A DNA stretch of 64,000 nucleotides, from NCBI RefSeq assembly GCF_012641265.1, contig NZ_JABAHZ010000002.1:1443719-1507718 (forward strand), written 5' to 3'. The number at the start of each line of letters is the position of its first letter. The first letter of the stretch is position 1. The translations under genes and the position numbers were made by a program. The notes below the pieces were generated by a model. The model worked only from the letters and a program-made list of their open reading frames with translations, was not told where the DNA came from and made no database searches. Below are positions 36,232 to 45,900 of the stretch, piece by piece. This DNA is from Chitinophaga eiseniae. GTDB lineage: Bacteria > Bacteroidota > Bacteroidia > Chitinophagales > Chitinophagaceae.

Positions 36232-37560
36232 TTAACGGATTTGCGTCAGCAGCTCCAGTACTTTCTCTCTCTTCAGAATCAGGTAGCCGATCTTCTCTTT
36301 GGCAATACCATCTTTCAGCTGGTAAGTAAAATGCAGGTCATCATCAATAACGGTAGATTCAAAATACTTAAACTGGATACGCTGCTCCGATTGCAGGTCT
36401 TCTGCTATTTCGTACAGATGGGTGGATAAAATAAAAAGACAGTTCGTGCTCTGTAATAATCCCCGGATAACGGCCAGGGAACAGTTCCGGGCATCTTCTA
36501 CGTTGGTGCCTTTAAACATCTCATCAATTAATACCAGCCAGTTCTTTCCGTTGCTGATCTGCAGAATAGTATTTTTGATGCGCTGTACTTCGCTGTAGAA
36601 ATAGCTCTCGCCCTTGAAAATATTATCTTGTACCTGTATGTTGCTGAAGATGCCGTGGAAGAAACTAAGCTCCATCTGCTGCGCCGGAACGCCCATCCCG
36701 ATATGCGCCAGGAACACAGCTACCCCTACAGCCTTGATAAACGTGGTTTTACCAGCCATATTGGCGCCCGTCAGGAACATAAAATGCGAGGCTTCATCCA
36801 GCTGCACATCATAGGCTACCGGCTCATGTAAAATAATGTGATAGAGCTGCCTGGCTTTGATCACCGGGCGGCTGCTGGCCGAAAAACGGGGGAATTCCAA
36901 TTTATAGTGCCGGATGGCCTTGGCCATGGCGTAAAAAGCATCGAGTTGCTGGTAGAGGGTCACCAGCTCCAGGATCACTTTTTTATGCCGTTTCCGGATA
37001 TAATTATCATAACGGAGTATGCCGATAAAATTCAGGGTACCTTCTTCATCTGCTTTCAGGATTTCGTAAAAATCTTTTTTGCTCAACAGGTGCTGCGCCC
37101 TGTCCAGCAAGGTTTTTAAGATTTTAGGGGTATCATCGGCATTGAATACATTGATGAAGGAACGGAATCCTTTCAGCAGGTTTACCAGTTGGGTAAATGA
37201 AAATTTGATAAAGCCAAAGTCAGGTGCATACAGGGTTTTGTTGATCACCGCCTGTATATATAATCCCAATCCTTCGGTATTGGAAATAGGTTCAATCTGG
37301 GCTTCCATATAGTTTTCCACCACTACTACGGTACCATTGGAGATAATGGAAGGCCAGCTATTTTCCTTTTCCAGGATGTATTGCAGTGCCCTTTGCCTGT
37401 TTTCAATCGACTGGATGTCTTGTAGTGGGTTGCTGAACAGCTGCCGCAGGTACTCGCGGCCACCGGAAGTAGTGGTAAAATCGAGCCGGTGGAACAGGGA
37501 AAATTCTTCGTCGCGATTAAAAATAGACAGGTCGTAATAGGAGGTTTTGTCCAGTTGCAT
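36232..37560 (-). CDS. MutS-family ATPase lacking the mismatch-recognition domain
   Basis: The start MQLDKTSYYDLSIF is preferred over an ATG 60 bp upstream (442 residues). The N-terminal half is a helical MutS core/lever-like region (HRLDFTTTSGGREYLRQLFS, QSIENRQRALQYI). The C-terminal half is a MutS domain V ATPase with Walker A TGANMAGKTTFIKA (residues 264-277) and Walker B region LVLIDEMFKGTN. Mismatch-binding domain I and its Phe-x-Glu motif are absent, and there is no Smr nuclease tail. Roles of these short MutS-like proteins in Bacteroidota are not defined; recombination or DNA-structure processing is likely. The upstream gap carries a large inverted repeat. Confidence 0.88.
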   Translation of the reverse strand: MQLDKTSYYDLSIFNRDEEFSLFHRLDFTTTSGGREYLRQLFSNPLQDIQSIENRQRALQYILEKENSWPSIISNGTVVVVENYMEAQIEPISNTEGLGLYIQAVINKTLYAPDFGFIKFSFTQLVNLLKGFRSFINVFNADDTPKILKTLLDRAQHLLSKKDFYEILKADEEGTLNFIGILRYDNYIRKRHKKVILELVTLYQQLDAFYAMAKAIRHYKLEFPRFSASSRPVIKARQLYHIILHEPVAYDVQLDEASHFMFLTGANMAGKTTFIKAVGVAVFLAHIGMGVPAQQMELSFFHGIFSNIQVQDNIFKGESYFYSEVQRIKNTILQISNGKNWLVLIDEMFKGTNVEDARNCSLAVIRGLLQSTNCLFILSTHLYEIAEDLQSEQRIQFKYFESTVIDDDLHFTYQLKDGIAKEKIGYLILKREKVLELLTQIR

Positions 37561-37623
37561 GCAGCATCGTTTTAGTGAATATACGGTGGAAGATGCAAGG
37601 ATAGAAAAATTCCATAACAAAGA

Positions 37624-37737
37624 AAAGCAGAAAGCATAAAGCGGAAAGCAAAAAGCTATTGAAGCGGATAATCATGGGTTTTAATACCCGCTGATATCAT
37701 TCGCTTCAATAGCTTTTTGCTTTCCGCTTTATGCTTT
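37624..37737. repeat. Perfect 36-bp inverted repeat made of AAAGCNN heptads
   Basis: The left arm at 37631-37666 and the right arm at 37702-37737 are exact reverse complements over 36 bases, with a 35-base spacer that itself has a GGGT/ACCC mini-hairpin. The left side (37624-37658) is five tandem heptads of form AAAGCNN (AG, AT, GG, AA, TA). It lies in the 186-bp gap between the ends of dihydroorotase and the MutS-like gene and could terminate the former. It is far longer than needed for a terminator and may be a small mobile or repeat-family element. Confidence 0.9.
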
Positions 37738-37746
37738 ACGCTCTTA

Positions 37747-39090
37747 TCAGCGGCTGAACGCCAGCCGTTGACCCAGTATATTTTCGTTGAAAACACCGTT
37801 AGCATAAGCCAGGTGACCGTTTACAAAGGTATGGGTGATCGCAGCCGGGAAGGTATGTCCTTCAAATGGGCTCCAGGCGCATTTGTAGAAGATATTCTCT
37901 TTATTAACGCTGGTTTGGCCCTGCAGATCTACGATAACGCAGTCAGCAAAATACCCTTCTCTCAAAAACCCTCTTTCTTTTACCTGGAAGCAGATGGCAG
38001 GTGCATGGCTCATTTTCTCCACCACTTTTTCTATGCTGATATCTCCCTGCCGGGCGTGTTCGAGCATGAGCAGCAGGCTGTGTTGTACCAGTGGTACGCC
38101 AGAGGGGGCCTGCAGGTAGGGCTGTTGCTTTTCTTCCCAGGTATGCGGGGCGTGGTCGGTGGCAATAATATCCAGCCGGTCGTCCAGGAGTGCCTGCCAG
38201 AGCGCGGTTTTATTTTCCGGTGCTTTGATGGCGGGATTGCATTTGATCAGGTTGCCGTATTGGGCGTAATCATCTGCGGTGAAATGGAGGTGATGTACAC
38301 ATACTTCTGCGGTAATCCTCTTTTCGGCCAGGGGCAGCATGTTACCGAATAATTGCAGCTCCCGGGCGGTGGAGATATGCAGAATATGCAGGCGGGCATC
38401 GTGTTTCTGTGCAAACTGGATGGCCACGAGCGATGATTCGAAACAGGCCTCCACGTTACGGATCAGCGGGTGGTCGGCAGCCGTGAGCTGGTCGCCTTTT
38501 TCCCGCTGGAAAGCTTCCATATTGGCACGGATGATTTTTTCATCTTCGCAGTGGGTAGCAATCAGCAATTCACTGTTGGAAAAAACGGTTTCCAGTGTGA
38601 GGTAGTTATCCACCAGCATATTGCCGGTAGAGGATCCCATGAATATTTTGACCCCGCAAACGCTGTCTTTTTTGGCGTTTGTTTTCAGGATTTCTTCTAC
38701 GTTATCATTGGCAGCCCCCATAAAAAAGGAGTAGTTAGCCAGTGAATGTTGTTGGGCAATGGTGTATTTATCTTCCAGCAGTTCCTGTGTAAGGGCGGCT
38801 GGCTTGGTATTGGGCATCTCCATGAAGCTGGTGGTGCCACCGGCTACGGCGGCGCGGGCTTCGGTATAAATGGTGGCTTTTTGTGTTAAGCCGGGTTCAC
38901 GGAAGTGTACCTGGTCGTCTATAACACCCGGCAACAGGTGTTTTCCTTCTCCGTTAATTTCTGTGTATTGGCCGCTGACGGTGATGTTGGGCGCAATTTT
39001 TTCAATGCGGCTGTTCTTGATCCATACATCCTGTACCGTGGTGCGTCCTTCGTTAACCACGGCGATATTCCTGATGAGGTAGTTTTGCAT
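37747..39090 (-). CDS. pyrC: Dihydroorotase (class I-like)
   Basis: This 447-residue amidohydrolase closes carbamoyl-aspartate to dihydroorotate in pyrimidine synthesis. It shows LPGVIDDQVHFREPGLTQ at residues 53-70, GGTTSFMEMPNTKP, CGVKIFMGSSTGNMLVD, HILHISTARE and IIATDHAPHTWEEK. The metal-site motif usually reads DxHxH; here the first His is Gln60 (DQVHFR), a change I associate with Bacteroidota dihydroorotases but that alters the metal site. The gene is upstream of a MutS-like gene and downstream of porT on the same strand. A TACCTTTG box four bases before the ATG suggests a leaderless mRNA. Confidence 0.93.
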   Translation of the reverse strand: MQNYLIRNIAVVNEGRTTVQDVWIKNSRIEKIAPNITVSGQYTEINGEGKHLLPGVIDDQVHFREPGLTQKATIYTEARAAVAGGTTSFMEMPNTKPAALTQELLEDKYTIAQQHSLANYSFFMGAANDNVEEILKTNAKKDSVCGVKIFMGSSTGNMLVDNYLTLETVFSNSELLIATHCEDEKIIRANMEAFQREKGDQLTAADHPLIRNVEACFESSLVAIQFAQKHDARLHILHISTARELQLFGNMLPLAEKRITAEVCVHHLHFTADDYAQYGNLIKCNPAIKAPENKTALWQALLDDRLDIIATDHAPHTWEEKQQPYLQAPSGVPLVQHSLLLMLEHARQGDISIEKVVEKMSHAPAICFQVKERGFLREGYFADCVIVDLQGQTSVNKENIFYKCAWSPFEGHTFPAAITHTFVNGHLAYANGVFNENILGQRLAFSR

Positions 39091-39094
39091 GCCG

Positions 39095-39102
39095 CAAAGG
39101 TA
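39095..39102 (-). promoter_or_regulatory. -7 promoter box of the dihydroorotase gene
   Basis: TACCTTTG, then CGGC, then ATG. Confidence 0.45.
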
Positions 39103-39108
39103 GAAAAA

Positions 39109-39813
39109 TTATCCTTCAAGATGTATGGAAAACACGATCATGCGGGATTGCAGCTTGTCTATTACGTTGGAGTAGCGCAGGTTAGGGTCTTTCACATGTA
39201 CATTGCCAAAACCATTGCTGATTTTAAATTCAGGGGCAAATATGAAGCTTTCGAAGTAGAACTCAAACCCGGCGCCTACTTCGTAACCGTAGTCGCTTTT
39301 CTTCACTTTTACCAGGTCTTCCGCCCGGCGTAAACGGGCATTGGAGGCCAGGTCGTAGTCATATTTAAGGCCGGCAATGGTATATACACGCATATTGCCG
39401 ATACGGTCGGATTTAAACTTAATTTGTAATGGAAAGCTCAGCAGGATGGATTCTATCTTCTTTTCGGTGTCCTGTGACTTGGGATAGCTTTCGCGGTAGT
39501 ACAGGTTTTTGGAGGCAAAGATCAGCTGCGGGTTAAAGCGCAGGTCAAAATGCTCACTGAGCCTGGCATTGGCCAACAACCCCAGGTTGAATCCCATTGT
39601 TTTCATGGGTTCAGCTACCATGATAGAGTCGGTGGCTAAGAAAGCAGGGGAGTGCTCCAGCTTGTAAGCCGACTGGTTGGCAGCCAGCGTAATGCCAAAG
39701 TAATAGGGTTTTGCATCGTGTTCCAACATATTCAGATTGGTTTGCTGCGCTTTTGCAGGCAGCATCCCGATCAGGAAGATGAATATCAGCGCGTAGCGCA
39801 GTAGATAGAACAT
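39109..39813 (-). CDS. porT: PorT-like outer-membrane beta-barrel protein (type IX secretion)
   Basis: From MFYLLRYALIFIFLIG the protein is 234 residues with a signal peptide ending LPAKAQ. A PorT-type eight-stranded barrel follows (KPYYFGITLAANQSAYKLEH, FNLGLLANARLSEHFDLRF, VGAGFEFYFESFIFAPEFKI, GFGNVHVKDPNLRYSNVIDK). PorT is required for T9SS export in Porphyromonas and Flavobacterium, and the gene order ubiE-porT is typical of the phylum, which supports the assignment. The gene overlaps the end of ubiE by 28 bp, so it is translationally coupled. A longer start at 39837 is possible. Confidence 0.88.
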   Translation of the reverse strand: MFYLLRYALIFIFLIGMLPAKAQQTNLNMLEHDAKPYYFGITLAANQSAYKLEHSPAFLATDSIMVAEPMKTMGFNLGLLANARLSEHFDLRFNPQLIFASKNLYYRESYPKSQDTEKKIESILLSFPLQIKFKSDRIGNMRVYTIAGLKYDYDLASNARLRRAEDLVKVKKSDYGYEVGAGFEFYFESFIFAPEFKISNGFGNVHVKDPNLRYSNVIDKLQSRMIVFSIHLEG

Positions 39814-40532
39814 ATGCCGAATGTAAGCGTTTTGCATGTAACGGCCTGAAAACGGGTATTGGTTAATATGGTTCGCATTGCTTCACCCTGCGGAAACGCT
39901 TTCACAGATTCTGGCAGATAACTGTAAGCCGCCTGGCTCTTGGCTATCCATTTCCCGATCAGGGGAGTAACATAGCGAAAATACGAATTATATAATTGTT
40001 TAATGGGAAAAACTGTAGGATTCGAAAATTCCAGGATCACCAATCTACCCCCCGGCTTCAATACACGGTACATTTCCGACAACCCCTTTTCCAGGTGCTC
40101 AAAATTACGTACACCGAAAGCCACAGTTATCGCATCAAACGTCTGGTCAGGAAAACTTATTGTCTCACTGTCGCCGCTTTGCAGGGTAATTTTGTCGCTA
40201 AGACCCAATTTGTCTATTTTTTCCCGTCCATGTGCCAGCATGCCCTCAGAAATATCAATCCCCACAATTTTTTCCGGATGCAGGTGCTTTTCGGCCATAA
40301 TGGCAAAGTCGCCGGTACCGGTAGCCACGTCCAGCATCAATTTGGGCTGAATAGCCTTCAGGTAGCGAAGCGCCTTCTTCCGCCAGATAATGTCGATTCC
40401 GAGCGACATAAAGTGGTTGAGAAAGTCATAGCGATAAGCAATATCATCAAACATAGTCGCTATCTGCTCCTTCTTGCTTAATTTTGACCCTTCAAAGGGA
40501 ACGATCTTCTGAACATTTGCATTTTCTGACAT
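39786..40532 (-). CDS. ubiE: Demethylmenaquinone methyltransferase (UbiE/MenG)
   Basis: The start MSENANVQKIVPFEG gives 248 residues. The class I SAM-binding motif is MLDVATGTGDFAIM (residues 66-79). Family motifs IAYRYDFLNHFMSLGIDIIW, FGVRNFEHLEKGLSEMYRVL and LTFGICSIY at the C-terminus follow. The enzyme methylates demethylmenaquinone to menaquinone, the quinone of Bacteroidota respiration. The TAACTTTG box ends six bases before this ATG. The longer frame upstream crosses that promoter, so the shorter start is preferred. It is divergent from the engB gene 89 bp away. Confidence 0.95.
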   Translation of the reverse strand: MSENANVQKIVPFEGSKLSKKEQIATMFDDIAYRYDFLNHFMSLGIDIIWRKKALRYLKAIQPKLMLDVATGTGDFAIMAEKHLHPEKIVGIDISEGMLAHGREKIDKLGLSDKITLQSGDSETISFPDQTFDAITVAFGVRNFEHLEKGLSEMYRVLKPGGRLVILEFSNPTVFPIKQLYNSYFRYVTPLIGKWIAKSQAAYSYLPESVKAFPQGEAMRTILTNTRFQAVTCKTLTFGICSIYCATR

Positions 40533-40538
40533 AGTGCG

Positions 40539-40546
40539 CAAAGTTA
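40539..40546 (-). promoter_or_regulatory. -7 promoter box of ubiE
   Basis: TAACTTTG, then CGCACT, then ATG; implies a leaderless or nearly leaderless mRNA. Confidence 0.45.
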
Positions 40547-40621
40547 AAGAAATGTGGTCATGTGACAGTATACAAATACAGAGATCCGGCAATTTTTAAT
40601 GCAACAAAGCAATTTACCACT

Positions 40622-41233
40622 ATGGTTATTAAGTCAGCAGAATATCTTATCAGCAGCCCCGATTGGGAAAAATGCCCCACTCCAACCTGGCCCGAATACG
40701 CATTCATCGGCCGGTCTAATGTTGGTAAGTCTTCTTTGATTAATGTATTGGCCAACAATGAAAAATTAGCCAAAACTTCCGGTACACCCGGTAAAACACA
40801 GATGATTAACCATTTTATCATCAATAAATCATGGTACCTGGTGGATCTTCCGGGCTATGGCTTCGCTAAAAGAAGTATGTCGCAACGCCGCCAATGGCAG
40901 CAAATGATCGAAAACTACCTGCGCAAACGACCTAACCTGGTCAGCGTTTTCGTACTGATAGACAGCCGCCATGCTCCCCAGAAAATCGATATCGACTTCA
41001 TCAACCAGCTGGGCGAATGGAATATCCCCTTCAGCCTCGTGTTTACCAAAGCCGATAAAAGCACCCAGGCGGAAGTAAGCCGTAACGTGAAAGCATTCCT
41101 CCAGAAAATGAGGGAAACCTGGCAATTCCTCCCTCCCAACTTTGTCACCTCCACGGTGAAGAAAACAGGAAGAGATGCGATCCTTACCTATATCGATGAA
41201 CTAAATGCCCAGTTCCGGGCCATTGCAGGCTAA
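40622..41233 (+). CDS. engB: Ribosome-biogenesis GTP-binding protein EngB/YihA
   Basis: The 203-residue protein starts MVIKSAEYLISSPDW. It has G1 GRSNVGKS (residues 30-37), G2/G3 GTPGKTQMINHF and DLPGYGFAKRS, G4 TKADK and G5 TSTVKKTG. EngB helps assemble the large ribosomal subunit. A frame extending 20 codons upstream is open but its sequence is not family-like. It is divergent from ubiE. The following gene, an ECF sigma factor 90 bp downstream, looks unrelated. Confidence 0.95.
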   Translation: MVIKSAEYLISSPDWEKCPTPTWPEYAFIGRSNVGKSSLINVLANNEKLAKTSGTPGKTQMINHFIINKSWYLVDLPGYGFAKRSMSQRRQWQQMIENYLRKRPNLVSVFVLIDSRHAPQKIDIDFINQLGEWNIPFSLVFTKADKSTQAEVSRNVKAFLQKMRETWQFLPPNFVTSTVKKTGRDAILTYIDELNAQFRAIAG

Positions 41234-41323
41234 CAATACATTTTCCCCCTCTCTCCAATATTTATTTATATTTGATCTTGTCTTGCTAATATTGACACTT
41301 TATTTATCCAAATACTTGTTGGC

Positions 41324-41917
41324 ATGTCTGATACTACAGATGAAATACTGTGTAAAGGAATACTGGAGAGAGATCAGGAAGCCTTCCGGGCATTGTATGA
41401 AAAATACCGGGATACCATTTATAGCTATACCCTCAAACTGTGCGGACTGCCAGAAGTGGCGTCAGATGCCGTACAGGAGGTATTTATGAAGATCTGGATA
41501 AAACACGATCACCTGGATCCCGGCTTATCGCTGAAAGCCTACCTTTTTACTACCGCCCGCAATTATATATTCGACTACCTGCGCAAAGCTGTACATGACC
41601 AGCATTTCCGGGAACACTTTTTACAACTGTATACGGAAGATACCGGGGGCGCTATGGACGACCTCCTGTACACCCGCCAGCTCGAGGCCATCAAAATGAA
41701 AGCCATTTCCTGCCTGCCCACCCAACGCCAGCTGATTTTCAGGATGAGCAAAGTACAGGGACTCACCAACCAGGAAATTGCCGACCAACTGGGCATTTCC
41801 ATCAACACCGTCAGAGACCAGCTCGTAAAAGCTTCCCGCTTCGTACGGCATTACCTGTACCAGCATGCCGATATCTCTATATTACTGGCCATCTTTTGTC
41901 ACATCTACCCACACTAA
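41324..41917 (+). CDS. ECF-type RNA polymerase sigma factor
   Basis: This 197-residue sigma factor has region 2 (YRDTIYSYTLKLCGLPEVAS, AVQEVFMKIWIKHDHL) and region 4 (LPTQRQLIFRMSKVQGLTNQ, IADQLGISINTVRDQL). It belongs to the Bacteroidota group paired with FecR/SusC genes. The stop codon lies in the A-tract of a shared element (41916-41939), after which a FecR gene begins. It should drive its own SusCD locus when released by the anti-sigma protein. Confidence 0.93.
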   Translation: MSDTTDEILCKGILERDQEAFRALYEKYRDTIYSYTLKLCGLPEVASDAVQEVFMKIWIKHDHLDPGLSLKAYLFTTARNYIFDYLRKAVHDQHFREHFLQLYTEDTGGAMDDLLYTRQLEAIKMKAISCLPTQRQLIFRMSKVQGLTNQEIADQLGISINTVRDQLVKASRFVRHYLYQHADISILLAIFCHIYPH

Positions 41918-41939
41918 AAAAAAAATTTTTTTACCGGAT
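41916..41939 (+). promoter_or_regulatory. A-tract/T-tract element between sigma and anti-sigma genes (locus 2)
   Basis: Ten A residues and seven T residues are followed by ACCGGATC. The arrangement matches the locus 1 element at 21981-22003 (A8, T5, G, CCCGGATAG). It overlaps the sigma stop codon and lies 50 bp before the FecR ATG. Confidence 0.5.
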
Positions 41940-41988
41940 CGTCTTTGGGGATTTCCCAATCGTATTAATAGCATGTCAACGAGGAACA

Positions 41989-42975
41989 ATGGAGGAGCAT
42001 AAGGACAGTATTAAATCCCTGTTTAAAAAAATGGTGGAAGGGAAAAGTACGCCAGCAGAGCGTTTGCAATTGCTAACGTGGCTGGAAAACAACCCTTCAG
42101 CAGAAGAATTCCCTGCTGTGGAAGACCTGCCGGACGCGGGAAATAAACTGCTGATGCCTGCCAGCGAGGCCGACAGGGTATGGCACAACATCCTGCGGCA
42201 AACGGATCCAACACCCGTTGTTCCGCTGTGGAAGCGAAGTGGATTAAAGATAGCCGCAGCCCTGGTGCCCGTGATCGGTATCGCGTCCCTGGTACTGTTT
42301 TTTTATAACAGGAGAGACCAGCAACAATATTTTGTCAACAATACACACTACGTACAAACGATTCAACTGAAAGACGGATCTACCATCCAGCTCAAACAAC
42401 ATAGCCGGGTAACAGTAGCTTTCACACACGGCTATGCCGGAAAACGCGAGGTATGGCTGCAGGGAGAAGCCTTTTTCAACGTACAGCAACAGGCCGCGCA
42501 TCCATTTACCGTACACGCTTCCAATGGAGTAGATATACAAGTACTGGGCACCGCTTTCAACGTAAATACGGAAGAAACCCATACCGCCGTGGTATTGAAT
42601 GCAGGGAGTGTAAGCGTAAAAGCCGCGAAGGCACACAAACCAGTAGCCCTGCAACTGAAACCCGGCGAAATGGCCAGTTTCGATGCCAACACCCGGGTAC
42701 TTTCGGCCGAGAAAGTAGATACACTGTTTCACACCTCGTGGAAGTACAACCTGATGGCGTTTAAAAACGAATCACTGAAGCAGGTAATGCATCAATTAGG
42801 TGAACAATATGGATACCACGTAGCATTTGAAAACGCTATCCAGGAAAACCTGTTATTTACCGGTTATCTGCCCACAGATAACCTACGGCAGGCCATCCTC
42901 ACCATTGAACAGTCCTTTAATTTAAAAATCGATTTGCAACAAAAGAGTATTTACATCAAGAACAAAAGCTTTTAA
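41989..42975 (+). CDS. FecR-family anti-sigma factor
   Basis: The start MEEHKDSIKSLFKKM has a GAGGA ribosome-binding site; a longer frame upstream runs through the shared A/T element and is unlikely. The 328-residue protein has a cytosolic N-terminal domain, a membrane segment at about residues 83-104 (GLKIAAALVPVIGIASLVLF), and the periplasmic FecR domain (IQLKDGSTIQLKQHSRVTV, VQVLGTAFNVNTEE-like strand). The C-terminal DUF4974 part (LMAFKNESLKQVMHQLGEQY) completes it. It should hold the upstream sigma factor inactive until the SusC partner signals. The SusC gene follows after 21 bp with no terminator. Confidence 0.93.
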   Translation: MEEHKDSIKSLFKKMVEGKSTPAERLQLLTWLENNPSAEEFPAVEDLPDAGNKLLMPASEADRVWHNILRQTDPTPVVPLWKRSGLKIAAALVPVIGIASLVLFFYNRRDQQQYFVNNTHYVQTIQLKDGSTIQLKQHSRVTVAFTHGYAGKREVWLQGEAFFNVQQQAAHPFTVHASNGVDIQVLGTAFNVNTEETHTAVVLNAGSVSVKAAKAHKPVALQLKPGEMASFDANTRVLSAEKVDTLFHTSWKYNLMAFKNESLKQVMHQLGEQYGYHVAFENAIQENLLFTGYLPTDNLRQAILTIEQSFNLKIDLQQKSIYIKNKSF

Positions 42976-42996
42976 AAAAGACAACCAAAATTAGTT

Positions 42997-45900
42997 ATGA
43001 AAAGAATGCGTTCAATCAGTTACCCACTGATAATGGTGACTGCTATGTCGTGCTGCCTGCAATGGTCAACAGCACAGATAGCAAAAGCAGCTGTCCACGA
43101 CACCACCCCGGCAACCCGGCCACTGATTACTGTAATCAATGAACTGGAAGCAAAATTCGATGTGCGCTTTAGCTACAATGCCACCCTGCTCAGGGATAAA
43201 AACGTTGTAATGCAGAGCATTAGCAGCTTTCAGGCCGATAATATTGAAGAAAGCCTGAATAAATATATAGCGCCACTCGGCCTTGTCTGCAAAAAAATAA
43301 ATGGTAAACTATATGTCCTGAAAGCAGAAGTGGCCGGTGATACCAAAATAATCACTACCGATGTAGCAGACGTAATACAGCAACAGGTAACCAAAGGCAC
43401 TGTAAGAGATTCGCTCGGCAATGCCTTACCCGGTGTAGCAGTACAAGTGAAGGGAAGCAGTAAAGGAGCCGTCACCGACAAAGAAGGTCGCTTTGCTATC
43501 GACAATGTAAAGGAGGGCGATGTACTGGTGTTTAGTCTCATGGGATATACGCCTAAAGAATATATCGTAAGAGGCTCCCAGGCCGTGAACATGGTACTCA
43601 ACGACCAGGCCATCAACATCGACCAGGTAGTAGTAACGGCCCTCGGTATCAAACGCCAGGAGAAAGCCCTGGGATATGCGGTACAAAAAGTGAAAGGCGA
43701 TGCTATCCAAACTGTAAAAGGCGTGGATATGGCTACCTCCCTCACCGGGCAGGTATCCGGCCTCGTTATTAAAAACTCTACTGAATTCTTCGCCAAACCA
43801 AAGGTGGAACTAAGGGGAGAAGATGCCCTGCTGGTAATAGATGGCGTGCCCTATGCCAACATGACCCTCCGAGATGTGCCCGCCGATGATATCGAAAGCC
43901 TCGATGTACTCAAAGGCCCCACTGCCTCTGCATTGTACGGCTCCCGCGCTACCGGCGGCGTACTCCTGATCACTACCAAAAAAGGATCCGGTACCGGGTT
44001 AACGGTGAATGTGAACAGTACCACCATGTTGCAAAGCGGCTTCCTGGCCATCCCTAAAACCCAGTCCTCTTATGGCCGCGGTCAGAACGGAAAAATTGAT
44101 AACGACTATGTATGGGGACCCCGGCTCGACGCGGGTAATACCGCGAGGGACTGGAATCCACAAACCAAACAATTTGAGGACAACCGGCCATTGAATGCCA
44201 TCGGTAAAAACAACCTGAAGAATTTCATGGAGCTGGGACTCATCACCAACAACAACATCAACGTGGCACAGAGCGGAAAGTACGGTAGCTTCCGCGCTTC
44301 CCTCAATCACATCTACAACAAAGGCCAGTTTCCCAACGCCAAAATGAATATGTACAACTTCACCCTCGGCGGTGAACTGAAGGCCACAGAAAAATTTACC
44401 CTCGAAGGCCACATGGGCGTAAGTAAACGCATGTCGCCACAAATCTGGGGCTCAGGTTATGGCAACCAGGGATATATTTACCAGCTCACCATGTGGACGG
44501 GCGCAGAATACGATATACGCCAGTACCGGGACTACTGGAAGGTGCCTAACAAAACCCAGAACTGGATGTATACCAACTGGTACGACAACCCCTACCTGAT
44601 TGCCTACGAGAAACTCGATGCTATCCAGCAAAATACCACGAATGCGAGCCTCACAGGTAATTATAAATTTAACTCAGATCTCAGCCTCCTGGTGCGTATC
44701 GGCTATGATGTATACAGTAATAAAGAAACAAAAACCAACCCTACTGCCAACATTTATTCTACCCGCGGCGGATGGAATGCAAAAGGATTGTACAACATCA
44801 ATAATACATGGGGATGGAGTATCAACAACGATGCGATATTGAGCTACAGCAAAAAACTGGGCGACTGGAACGTAGAAGGTATGGCCGGTGGAACAATCTA
44901 CTACTTTGTAAATGAAGGGTTAATAGCTACCACCAAAAACGGGCTGGTATCACCTACCTATTTTTCACTGAACGGATCTGTAGAAGCACCAACGTTTAGC
45001 CCGTCTTACAAAAGCAAACAGGTAAACAGCTTATTTGGCCGGGCTGCCATTAGCTGGAGAAACATTGTGTTCCTGGACGCTACCGGGCGTAACGACTGGA
45101 ACTCTACCCAGCCAAAAGCAAGCCGCTCCTATTTTTATCCCTCTATTGGTTCCAGCGTAGTGTTGTCTGAAATATTTAAGATGCCCGCCTTCACTGATAT
45201 GTGGAAGATACGTGGTTCATGGGCTACCTTTAAAACGCCTGCCGATATTTATGATATCAACCGCCTGTATAGCACTACTACAGGCGCCTGGAACGGTGCC
45301 AACTCTGCCAGCTATTCCAGCAAATTACAGGGCGCCAGCATACTACCCAGCTCTTTCCGTACCTGGGAAATCGGTACCGCTGCCTACCTGTTTAAGAAAC
45401 GCCTGAATGTAGACGTAGCCTACTTTAATAAATACTATTATAACCAACAGAAATTTGTCCCTGTTTCCAGCTCATCAGGATTCGACAACACCCTCATCAA
45501 TACAGGTGAAACATACGTGAGAAAGGGGATAGAGGTAACCCTCAGTGGTACAGTCATCCAGAAAAAAGCCTTCCAATGGGTATCTACTGTTAACTGGTCA
45601 AACCAACACCGTTATTATGTAAACCTGGACGATGTATATTCTCCTAAAAAGCCATGGGTAAATAAAAACGCCCGCCTGGATGCATTCACCGATTACTATT
45701 GGCTGAGAGATCCGAATGGCAACATTATACATAGCAATGGTATGCCGGTGGAAAGCGATTACGAACAGGTGTTTGGCTATACGGATCCAAAATTCAGCTT
45801 CGGTTTTATCAATACTTTCCAGATCCGCCACTTCACCATAGGACTCAATATCGACGGGCGTATCGGCGGCCTGATGTACAACTATGTATACGATAAAATG

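Noticed and set aside
37624..37737. AAAGCNN heptads considered as a CRISPR-like or tandem-repeat array
   Set aside because: Units are 7 bp with no spacers and there are no cas genes; the main feature is the inverted repeat.
40533..40592. Upstream extension of ubiE
   Set aside because: It crosses the TAACTTTG promoter box; MSENANVQKIVPF is the normal start of the family.
41896..41988. Upstream extension of the second FecR gene
   Set aside because: It reads through the A/T tract shared with the other locus and gives non-family sequence; the ATG at 41989 has a GAGGA site.
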